Origin: Ampullaceana balthica | Lineage: Eukaryota > Mollusca > Gastropoda > Lymnaeidae | Length of the DNA stretch: 64,000 bases | Direction of reading: 5' to 3' | Assembly (NCBI GenBank): GCA_944989445.1 | Contig: CALYLW010000125.1 | Span: 1,448,885-1,512,884, forward strand | Shown: in pieces, positions 23,901 to 35,900 of the stretch | How positions within the stretch are numbered: the first letter of the stretch is position 1 | Layout: the number at the start of each line of letters is the position of its first letter | Program-made: the position numbers and the translations under genes | The notes under the pieces: model-generated | The model's input: the letters and a program-made list of their open reading frames with translations, nothing else | What the model was told of the DNA's origin: nothing | Database searches by the model: none

Positions 23901-26900
23901 AGTCTATATATAACTATATAACAATCGGTACCCGTCTGCTTTGTTGACATCCATGAGTTCACCACGTGAACACAACACCGTGGTATAAAACGTAGGGCGG
24001 GCGCTTATGAGGTGTTTGGTATTTAAAAAATAGTGGTAATAAAACAAAACCCGTAAAAACAAAGTTTTTGACAATAAATCCCTTATATATGAGACATAAC
24101 TAACAGTATTGATTATTTTCAAACGCGACAAACATTTACACTGAATCTGTCTTAACTCAACTTTGTTTCATAACCCTGGGGTGGAAGAGGGGGGAAAGTC
24201 TGGTCACCGATCGCTTGACCGAGCTCAGCCTGACACGTACAATGTAAAAAAAAGCACGCCGGTACTTCGATGGGTCGCGTCAACGCGTCAACTCAAACTT
24301 TCACGTGGAAAAAAAAACAATAGCAAACAGTGAATTTGAATTACATACGTTATATTAGGATAAACTAAAAATGCACTAAGTTAATTACGGTACGTTCAAT
24401 CGATCTGAAATTTTGATACGATGCATTGTTAGGGGAGACGGGTCCGTGTGCCAAATTTCAGCTCGATGACATCACGGGAAGTGGGTCATTTTTTACTTTT
24501 GTTTTTCCGCCCGCCCAAGACAGAGAGACAGAGATGACGACAGACAGAGACGGCGGTGAAGTTAATATAAGGGATTTAAAAAAGATGTGTGGGCTTCAGA
24601 CGTGAATTTTAAAGAGTTTTTATTATAAGTTTTAAAAAATAGCTGTAAAAACAAAGTTTTTGACTATAAATCCCTTATATATGAGACATAACTAAAAGTA
24701 GTGATTATGTTAAAAGCGTGTCCTTTTTAAAAAATGATTTTTAAAATATTTAATTATTCCACGCTTTTATTTAAGTCACAATGTTTGTATGTTGTATCCA
24801 TCCACACTTCCTTCCATCCTTCTTTCAAAACTTGAAACGTATAATTATACCACTTCTGATGGTCCTAGAGATCTAAAACGTTTACCACAGATAGATCTTG
24901 GATGACAATGCATTGTATCAAAATTTCAGATCGATCGAATGTACCGTATTGAAATTATTGCACTTTTAGTTTTTAGTTTTTGTCTATATAAAATATTATC
25001 ACTTGCGTCAATGAACCATGCCTCAATTCGCCCTAGAGGGATACAATTATTATAACTTTAAAAAGTACTATCAACATCAAGTCTTGCTGGCCGAAATATA
25101 AGCGTGATCGATTGCCGACATGGGGGTACGAGGTTCAGTTTTCAGTTAGGGGAAAATTTGTTTTTTTTTGTATTATACATATTTAGTGCAATTTCTATAT
25201 GTAAATAAAAGCGTGTCCTTTTTAAAAAAAGATTTTTTTACATTTAACTTATTTTAAACATAAGACCTATTTAAAAACTGAGTCATCACTAATTCTCCAG
25301 CTTCCCGCGTAGCTAGACGCATACAACTTTAAGAAGTTGTTACATGCATTATCAAAATAATAAATGGTGAAATATAATTTTCAAAATATCACTCATGGGC
25401 TGCCAGCGGACTGCACAAAATGTAGTATTTTCTTAATATAAGTTATAGAAATTTAATTAAACTTTGGCTGCTGTTAAAATGATTTTATCGTGACCAAACA
25501 TGGTACATAAAAACTTGATTTTTTAAATTAAAAAAAAATATGTGGCAAAAAAACAAGTAATGGCCATTACTTTGGGCCGGGGGCCCACAATCATTTTTTA
25601 AAATTTAAAATTTAATTTTTATTCCCTTTCAGCTGTATAAATATTGTATTCATATAATCGCTTAAAACTGTAGATGGTTGTTGAGTCCATTCACCAAAAA
25701 TGTTTCCGGGTTCATTAAAGAAACACTTAGGGCCCTGGGACCATCAATGTAGTTTTCTGAACTTGAGTTATATTAAAGGGATTTTAAACAGTTGCTAATG
25801 GGTAAATGTTTTGATTTTGACAATACGTGGTACATAAACATTTGATGGCCCCTTTTAACATTTTGTAAATGGTACTTAACTGCAAATTCCCACTCCTTCA
25901 AGGTCAGGGGCCCAAAATCTTTTTTTTTATTTTTTTACTTTGAAAGCATAATTTCCCATTACATTTAAAAAAAAATCTTTAAAAATCATAAGACATATCT
26001 CCATCATAACACAGATTTAAATTGTTAGGCCTTTTGAACTTTACAACTTGCACCGTTTCGCCCGGGGCTCTTAAAGTCACTTTATTACCAATTTGGTATT
26101 TCACGACCTTGAGAAATTTTGACAAAGATCTAAAATCCACCATCATGATCCAGATTGAAATTAATAAGTGTTTTTAAAATGTACATCTTACTCCAATTAC
26201 CCCCAGAAGCCTTAAAATATTTCTTTCTTATATTAACTAATATATATTATTTTATTCATCCAATCACCATGAACATTCAAAAAGTTGTTGAGTAGGTTAC
26301 CACAAAAAAATTAGATATAACAGTTATAATGCACAACTCTAATATTAAGGGAAGGGAGCCTAAAATGTCAATTTTTAACATAAATTATATAAAATTTCTT
26401 TAGGCAGCGGGTACTGGATCCTTGACAAGTATTGACAAACAAGTTAAACCACCATGATCCAGATTCTAATCAACAGTTCCTTGGGAATTTAAATGATGCA
26501 TCAAATGGGCCCCTGGGGCCTTTGGGTTAATGTCGTTTTTAAATCCCTTATATTAACTTCGAGGCCGTCTCTCTCTCTCTGTCTGTCGTCATCTCTGTCT
26601 TGGGTGGGCGGAAAAACAAAAGTCAAAAATGACCCAATTCCCGTGATCCGATCGAGCTGAAATTTGGCACACGGACCCGTCTTACCTAACAATGCATCGT
26701 ATCAAAATTTCAGATCGATCGAACCGTACCGTACCGTACCGTAAATAAATTAATGCATTTTTAGTTTATCCTTATATGAGGTATGTAATTCAAATTCACG
26801 GTTTGTTATTGTTTTTTTCTTCCACTTCCACATGATAGTTTGAGTTGATGCGTTGACGCGACCCATCGACGTACCTGCGTGCTTTTGTTTACATTTTACG

Positions 26901-29900
26901 TGTCATTCTGAGCTCAGTCTTTGGGTTATGAAGCAAAGATGAGTTAAGAGTTTGAAAATAAAAAATACTGTTAGTTATGTCTTATATATAAGGAATTTAT
27001 AGTCAAAAACTTTGTTTTTACGGGTTTATTTTATTCCTAATATAGTTTAAATAAATATTATTTCATTCAGTAATCGAAAATAAATTTTAGAAAGTTTTGA
27101 GTACACTCAAGCGAAGTGTTCTGGTTACGATGTATTATTCTCGATCTAACTCCGTAGATAAGAACTTGAGAACATGCATTAAAAAAACTATAGGACCAAA
27201 GATGTCTAAATATTAAGCTGGTGTCATTTCGAAATTCTACGCGTAACGGACTTAATGGCCGACATTTTTTGCCACATTAAAATGTCTTTTTATGGCCCCA
27301 TCTTCACGAAATTTTTAAAGTGGCTTCATGCTCTAATGGACACTTAAGAACGTACTTATGTCGTTGTTATGACTTAATAGTCAGTTTCCATATTGAAACC
27401 ATTTAAATTGTCTTTTTGCTCATGGTCCAATCTTCCAGATATTTGGTACGTGGTTTCTCAACACTTACTAAAATCCTACCTTGCCACTGCAACACGGGGG
27501 TATTTTGCTAGTCTAAATTAAAAAGTTCACTTAGAAAGACTTTTGTATTCATTAAAAAAAATGATTTGCTAAGTCGGTAACTCAGGGCACTTTAAAACTG
27601 AAGACTTATTTTCCCGATACTTTTCATCGTTTTGAAATATCCAAACTATTCATTGCAGAAATAAGACAAGTCAATAATATGTTGTCAACAAGTTACCAGC
27701 AAACGGTAAGCCCGGAACAGCATTCAGCAACATTCTCGCACTCTTGGAGCAATTTTGTACATCCCGATTGTCTGAAATAACACGGAAAGCCACATTTGTA
27801 ATCATTTTAATACATAATTGTTTACGAATGTGCATGGCTCTTTTTCATCAATTTCTCTATATTAAAGACAAAGTATTGATCCTAAATCAATAGATTGAAT
27901 TTGTCAAATCTATGACAGATACACATAAAGCTGCATGCCCTAGCAAAGTGTTAAACATTTAACATTCGATACCAATTCATGCCAAAGTCACAATAAAACA
28001 TTGTAAAATGTTGAATCGGATGTTGGAGAAAAAATATAATTTTTAAATATACATATAAATATAGTTTATGTTATTCGTTCTTAAAGTAAATATAATTACA
28101 ACTAATGTTTTATGTAATAAAAAAGACTGTCTTGGTTTAACATGATATAAATCAAGAATGTAAGTAATTAGTCTTCCAGGAAAGTAGAGTTTTCAGATGT
28201 ACGTTTTTGTACCGGACTTTCCGGTATTATCGTTATTTGTTCAGTGAAAAAATTGCTGCAATACCCGGCGTTTAATATTGTAATATGGCTTTTTGTGACA
28301 CCATCGATAAATTTTGACACAAGAGTCCGGTGTTTTTGAGGCAGCAATCTGGCAACCGTACCATCAAGAACCGGTGCAAAGTTAAATTAAAACATAGCGC
28401 CACTGTTTGCCCTGCAACTCCAGGTCTAGATTTAATTAACAATTCTAGCATCTGTTGCTAGTAGGACTGTGTTTCATCTCCTCATATTTAGGTCACTATA
28501 GTCTGGTGCTAAATTTTGGTTTTTAGGTTTAAGAACAAGACTTGACTGGAATCTAATTATATTATATTCCAAGTTCATTATTAACATGTAGAAAACTTCA
28601 AATTATCCAAAGACTAGAGTTTAGACGTAGCTTCACATCACATAGTGGTATATTACTTAACAGTAATAATTCATCTACTATATCTAACTTTTATTTATAC
28701 AAGATTGCCTTCCAAAGTCCATTCCACTAACTCTTCTCCCGAGTCTAAACGCTAGTACTACTATCACTTGAGCTGCCTCAGTTTGTTGCTCTTGAGCTCC
28801 ACACAATCTACATTTCAACGCTCTTCAAGCCCTCTGTTTCCCCGCACACACACACTCTAAATTGGCCGTCTGTCGCTCATCGTCTCTCACTGAGTGACTA
28901 GAACTCGTAACGATTTAGATATATGTTAACTCTTTTTTATACCACTCACCTCAGTTCAAAACAGTGACATTGCATTTCCAAACAGTGATTCTCATACCAT
29001 GACATCTCTTTTATTGTACAAACTATTAAAATTGATACTGGACAACACTTTGTAAAAATAAAAAATAAATAGAAGAGAATGTCAATTTAGTTCGAGTTAT
29101 ATTCTTGACCTTTCTCGCAGCGCCTTACATTAACGTACTTTAACGTTTTATTTCTCCCTGGTCCTGGTCCCATCTTATTTTTGCCGGATTAGTTGTTTCT
29201 TTTTTTAGGCACAATATTTTCAAAAAATCTTCATAATATGATTTTTTAAAAGTAAGTAACGTAAACAACTGATTTTAAAAAAGTCTTAGCAACTTTCTAA
29301 ATCATCTCATCCATTTTTACACGATAAAGAGGCTATCTCAACGTGGTGCCTTATCGTTAATTTAAAAAGAAAAAAGTGGAAAATGATAATTTGATAAAAA
29401 ATAGAAATTAATATTGATACATATGATTTGAAATAATTTATTCACGTGTGGCATGTGAAGGCGGTTAGCTATATTCATAGCTCCTGGGCAAATGATCCAG
29501 AAGAAGTTATATTTTAACTGCTTAACATTTTTATTTGATGTATAACATACAAAACACAAAATATAATTTACCTTCTTGAAAAAAGTATAGCAATACATAT
29601 TGACAATTTTTGTAGGAATTGATAGACAACATGTAGGGTAAAGTCACTACTTTATTATTTTATGGAGAAATCGATTATTTACACATCTGTTTTAGCAATT
29701 ATTCTATGTGCATCAAGTGTACATTATCCCATTGAGCGACTGAAAATTTGATATACATATATATTTTGCAATGAATGTAGTTATTTAGACAAAAGACGGA
29801 AGAAGTTGTGTCTATCACATGTGCAAACAATCTGTTAAACAAACCTTTTGTAGGATGCTACAACAGTATTGTCATTATCGCCATCACTGTCAGGACCATA

Positions 29901-32900
29901 ACTGTTCTTATTATTAGGATCTGAAAACAGAGAAACGAGAGTGCACGTTTAATTGCAGTGTCAATTGAGAGGAGAACGATGTTACACTTATATTAACATA
30001 GCATTGAAATGGAGTCCTTACACGAAAAACTGCTATATATCAGAGGCATAAGACGCAAGACGTTTAGGGCATTTCTAGAGCAGTGAGTGCTTTTCTCGCA
30101 TTTCCGCTCTGGCTTTTGCCAAGTTTGGACCACAAACGCTGGTCGGTCTACCATAGACATGGTGTTCTCCATACGCGATTTAGTCAGTCACAGCGAGCTA
30201 TTCCAAATCCTGGAAAAATTTGGATGTTCCCACACCTAGTCGCCGTCATCAGACAGTTCCATGGAAATATTAAAGGCACAGTGCATTTCGATGGAGCAAC
30301 CTCAGAAACCTTTTAGTGAGCAGCGGAGTTAAACAAGGTTGTGTACTCGCACCAACACTGTTCACAATATTCTTCAATGTACTGCTTCAATACGTATTCA
30401 AGGGTAGCAGTGATGGAATCTGGTTACACACAAGAGCTAATGGTGGATTTTTCAACACTGCTCGCCTCCGATCCAAAACTGAAACGACAGATTTCCTAAT
30501 TTGTGAGCTACTTTTTGCGGATGATGCGGCACTGATAGTGCACACAGAAAATGGTTTATAGCAATTCGTGTCAAGCTTCTTGAAAGACTTCAAAGAATGT
30601 TATCAGCTAAATATATATAATTCTCTTCATGGGACCATGTAATGCGAGACACCACTCAAATATGTGCAAACGAGTATGACAAATGACCCTCGCAGAGGTC
30701 GACCAATGTATCGAGACCAAAAATGGTCCTTGCGTTTCACTTGCATTGTTCCTTCACAGAAAACACGAGATTCGTATGTACTGGTTATCACGTCCACCTC
30801 ATACGGGGAACCTCCTAGGTTCAAGCCCCAGCGAAAATATTGTTTTTTTAAATTTTATAAAAATGTCTGCGGGTACCCGTTCTTTTCCCCCTTTATTGCC
30901 AACACTAGCTGACACGCGGCGTAGCATACGCCGCTAATGATTTAGTGACGGGTGAAGACTTCCTGAAAGACACAGTTGTAAAAAAAAACCCGTAAAAACA
31001 AAGTTTTTGACTATAAATCCCTTATATATGAGACATAACTAACAGTATTGATTATTTTCAAACATTTACATACTGAATCTGTCATAACTCAACTTTGCAT
31101 CATAACCCTAGGGGGGGAGGGGTGGGTGGGAGGGGGGGGAGAGGGGAAAAGTCTGGTCACCGATTCGCTTGACCGAGCTCAGAGTGACACGTAAAATGTA
31201 AACAAAAGCGCCCGTCGCTTCGTTGGGTCGCCTCAATGCGTCAGCTCAAAATTTCACGTGGCAAAAAAAAACAATAAACAAACCGTGAATTGAAATTACA
31301 TACCTCATATAAGGATAAACTAAAAATGCATTAATTTAATTACGGTACGTTCGATCGATCTGAAATTTTGATACGATGCATTGTTAGGTTAGACGGGTCC
31401 GTGTGCCAAATTTCAGTTCGATCGGATCGTGGGAAGTGGGTCATTTTTGACTTCTGTTTTTCCGCCCGCCGAGCCCAAGACAGAGAGAGAGAGATGATGA
31501 GAGAAATGACGACAGAGACGGCCGCGAAGTTAATATAAGGGATTTAAAAAACAAACCCATAAAAACAAAGTTTTTGACTATAAATCCCTTATATATGAGA
31601 CATAACTAACAGTATTGATTATTTTCAAACATTTACAGACTGACACCGAGTGATGTCCCTTGTCTTTAATAAATGGGGGTGGGATGTGAGGAGGTGTCGG
31701 CACGATGGTCGGCGTCAACACGACGGTCGGCGTCAACTCAAAGCTCACGTGGAAGTGGTAGAAAAAAACAAAAACAAACAGTGAATTTAAATTACATACC
31801 TCATATAAGGATAAACTAAAAATGCATTAATTTAATTACGGTACGTTCGATCGATCTGAAATTTTGAAACGATGCATTGTAGGGTTAGACGGGTCCGTGT
31901 GCCAAATTTCAGTTCGATCGGATCATGGGAAGTGGGTCATTTTTGACTTCTGTTTTTCCGCCCGCCGGCCGAGCCCAAGACAGAGAGAGAGAGACGGCCG
32001 CGAAGTTAATATAAGGGATTTAAAAATGGGGTGTGTGTGTTCCATAATCTCGTGGTCGTATGGGGTTCTAATATTTCCATTGGAACTTTCTCGGTGCTTG
32101 GTAGACCTTGGCGGCGCCTATCTCCTCTCCAGGTCAGCGGAGGACGTTTTAGCGATTGTCATTCATCAACATTTTTATTGTGGCCTTAACGTGGGCTAGA
32201 TCCCACGCCCCTCAGCTTGTGAGGCCAGCGCACTATTGACTTCGCTATCCAAAATGGGGTGGGTTTGTGCAAACGACTGTGAGGGAATGAAAAGAAGAAA
32301 CTCTGGAGAGAATCGTGGCGTAGCATACGCCGCAGACTTGCTCATCATATACAGTGCAAAGAACGGTTGGGGGTGGAGGTGAGAGTAAAGACACAAAAAT
32401 CAGGACTAAGTAAATAAAAAAACAAACCCGTAAAAACAAAGTTTTTGACTATAAATCCCTTATATATGAGACATAACTAACAGTATTGATTATTTTCAAA
32501 CATTTACAGACTGACACCGAGTGATGTCCCTTGTCTTTAATAAATGGGGGTGGGATGCGAGGGGGTGTCGGCACGACGGTCGGCGTCAACACGACGGTCG
32601 GCGTCAACTCAAACTCACGTGGAACTGGGCAGAAAAAAAACAATAACAAACAGTGAATTTTGAATTACATACCTCATATAAGGATAAACTAAAAATGCTC
32701 TAATTTAATTACGGTACGTTCGATCGATCTGAAATTTTGATACGATGCATTGTTAGGTTAGACGGGTCCGTGTTCCAAATTTCAGTTTGATCGGATCATG
32801 GGAAGTGGGTCATTTTTGACTTCTGTTTTTCCGCCCGCCCGCCCGCCGAGCCCAAGACAGAGAGAGAGAGAGAGAGAGAGAGACGGCCGCGAAGTTAATA

Positions 32901-35900
32901 TAAGGGATTTAATAAAACAAACCCGTAAAAACAAAGTTTTTGACTATAAATCCCTTATATATGAGACATAACTAACAGTATTGATTATTTTTAAACATTT
33001 ACAGACTGACACTGAGTGATGTCCCTTGTCTTTAATAAATGGGGGTGGGATGTGAGGGGGGTGTCGGCACGACGGTCGTCGTCAACACGACGGTCGGCGT
33101 CAACTCAAACTCACGTGGAACTGGAATTTAAAAAAAAATAACAAACAGTGAATTTTGAATTACATACCTCATATAAGGATAAACTAAAAATGCATTAATT
33201 TAATTATGGTACGTTCGATCGATCTGAAATTTTGATACGATGCATTGTTAGGTTCGACGGGTCCGTGTGCCAAATTTCAGTTTGATCGGATCATGGGAAA
33301 TGGGTCATTTTTTACTTCTGTTTTTCCGCCCGCCGAGCCCAAGACAGACAGACAGAGAGAGAGAGAGAGACAGAGAGAGACGGCCGTGAAGTTAATATAA
33401 GGGATTTAATAAAACAAACCCCGTAAAAACAAAGTTTTTGACTATAAATCCCTTATATATGAGACATAACTAACAGTATTGATTATATTCAAACATTTAC
33501 AGACTGAATCTGTCTTAACTCAACTTTGCATCATAACCCTAGTGGGGGGGGAGGGGTGGGTGGGGGGGAGAGGGGAAAAGTCTGGTCACCGATTCGCTTG
33601 ACCGAGCTCAGAGTGACACGTAAAATGTAAACAAAAGCGCACCGTCGTTTCGTTGGGTCGCCTCAATGCTCAAACTTTCACGTGGCAAAAAAACAATAAC
33701 AAATCGTGAATTAAAATTACATACCTCATATAAGGATAAACTAAAAATGCATTAATTTAATTACGGTACGTTCGATCGATCTGAAATTTTGATACGATGC
33801 ATTGTTAGGTAAGACGGGTCCGTGTGCCAAATTTCAGTTCGATCGGATCATTGGAAGTGGGTCATTTTCGACTTTTGTTTTTCCGCCCGCCGAGCCCATG
33901 AGATGATGAGAGAGAGACAGAGAGAGAGACAGACAGAGAGAGAGAGACGCCGGTGAAGTTAATATAAGGGATTTAAAAATAGCGAGTAAACGTATAGACA
34001 TGCACAATGAGATTGTTGTTACCCGCCTGCCATTTATTACTACCATCCCTTAAACATAAACTGTGATTGGCCGATCCTAGCGAGGGTTAGACATATATTT
34101 GGTTGTCAATTGCGTGTTGTTATTGTTTTTTTGTGTGTTGAAAACCGATTATCGATTATGTAACTCCGATTTTAAACCGATTATCGGTTTATAGCTGACT
34201 TCATACAAGTAACGGTTGTACCGAATTTCACCTGCAAATGTCTCGAAACCAACAGTGAGTTGGCAGTTCCCCCCCCCCAACCGACGTTCACTCGAATTGT
34301 TTTGATTTTTTCATGCTGTAGTTTGTGTCCGTTCTTTCTCCACTTCCTTTGCACTATCCACGAGCCAGTATGCGGCCTATGCTACGCCGCGGGCGTCTAG
34401 TCCCCTTCAAAAAGACAAACATCATTGCCCAAGGCGCAGGTTCTCCTACAATTATATCGACAATGAAAATTTGGGTGTTGTGGACAGCTTCCCTTCTTTG
34501 GGTCCAAGAACTCCAATTTACTGTCTGATGAGGACGAAATAAACAGAAGAATTGGCAAGGCAACCAATAGCTAAACTTAAAAAAGGGTTTGGCAAAACAA
34601 CAAGCAAATGGAGAAAAATAAACTGTGTGTCTATCGGGCCTGCATCATCAGTACATTGCTATATGGGAGCGAGAAATTGACCACTTATGCATCGCACGAG
34701 CGCAAGCTTAATAGTTTTACTAGAGGTGCAGTGTCGCGTCCTTGGAATTAAATGGCATGACAAAGTCTTCAATAGTGAGGTAATTTTATCCAATATCCAA
34801 ACATGATCTTAATCCTTAACTAAAGACGCCTAAGGTAACTAGGACATATAAATGAATGAGCACGGTTCCCATCCCATATGATCTCCTATTTTGAGAATTA
34901 TCATCGGGAAAGAGGAAAAAAAAAGTCATCCTCGTTGAGTTCAATCAGTGTCATGTTACATTTTAATACATGCTCTAACTTTTTTTGTACCAAGTTTAGT
35001 CAAAATCCATTAATTTATTCAGTAGCTAACGCTTAACTAACTTTAAATAGCTTCCTTTAAAAAAAATAACAAGGGCCCCCGAACGCATTTGGTAAAAGAT
35101 GTCAAAGTTCGAAACATCTGTAGATTTCATACATTTCATAATCGTTATAATATAATTATTCCTCAACATCGGGTACAGGTAAATGGAGGATGAATCTTAA
35201 AATTGTACAACAACAAAAACTTTTTTTCCCCCTCGGCCTTGACAAAATAGTAATTGTATAAAATAGTTCCCAACAATGGTTACAGAGCAAGTTTGCACAC
35301 GAGAATCTCTACTTTGCACACGAGAATCTCTACTTTGCACACGAGAATCTCTACTTTGCACACGATTCAACGAATCTTAGAAGGAACATTGGTATCTGTC
35401 AATTTTTTTTTGTTTTGTTTTTTGTGCAAACTGTTTTTATTGTTACCTCAACAATTGTCATTAAATTGAAATAACACTTTTAAAATATTGTATTGGGAAA
35501 ATCAATTGATTAAAAATAAAATATTAATAAATAACTATAAAAAGATGGCCAAAAAAAAAGAGGACGGGGGAGTGATCTCAAATAACATGTTTTTATTCAA
35601 AATGCACTAAAAAGGATTATATACATTTCCTAGGTAATTATTATTTAAAGCTTGGGTACCAAACATTGGTTTTGGTTTTGATGTAATTTATATCCTGCAA
35701 GTTTGAAAGATTTTTCAGTGGAATTTCTTCATCTCCCTGAAAATTTGTGGTACAAGGTCATTTTTATTGGACATTTAAGACACATTTTTTATGCTTAATA
35801 CATGGTTGTATAATGACAATGATTGAAATTTAGCTTTTGTAATCATGAACCCACATGGTGTTTTACAATTAGTATTCATATCATGGATGTTTTCATGCTC

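Larger units (their letters stand above)
23178..27511 (+). mobile_element. Helitron-like element (4.3 kb) with internal minisatellite
   Basis: The 5' end TCTATACTAATATAAGGC follows host A at 23177. The 3' end is a degenerate stem-loop (CCACTGCAACACGGGG) then TATTTTG and CTAG (27508-27511), followed by host T. This is the Helitron A|T insertion signature. Inside are ~170-bp minisatellite units (AACTTCCCGTGTAGGTAGAAG; CTCACTGGGGGCC-like junctions) at 23340-23700, decayed units at 25260-26500, and several repeat A modules. No Rep/helicase ORF is seen, so it is non-autonomous. It occupies most of intron 3 of the peptide gene. Confidence 0.6.
30609..34400 (+). mobile_element. Helitron-like element (3.8 kb) inserted in a LINE, family D
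   Basis: Its 5' side AAATATATATAATTCTC resembles the 5' end of the copy at 40229 (TCTTCTATATATATAAT). The 3' side is a hairpin of the GCGGCCTATGCTACGCCGC type, then GGGCGT and CTAG (34397-34400), followed by T. Both flanks are adjacent parts of one LINE. Inside are a tRNA-Val-like segment, an inverted 3' terminus (30905-30930: CTAG, GCGGCGTA-GCA-TACGCCGC), and five repeat A copies. No helicase gene is present. Confidence 0.6.

Noticed and set aside
31015..31546. Treating AAATCCCTTATAT / ATATAAGGGATTT as true terminal inverted repeats of a cut-and-paste MITE
   Set aside because: Single copies all extend about 30 bp further on the left (ACCCGTAAAAACAAAG), so the inverted repeats are subterminal on that side and no target duplication could be assigned.
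32449..32649. Short minus-strand ORFs within the repeat A array
   Set aside because: They fall in repeat units, recur with frame changes between units and have no domain.
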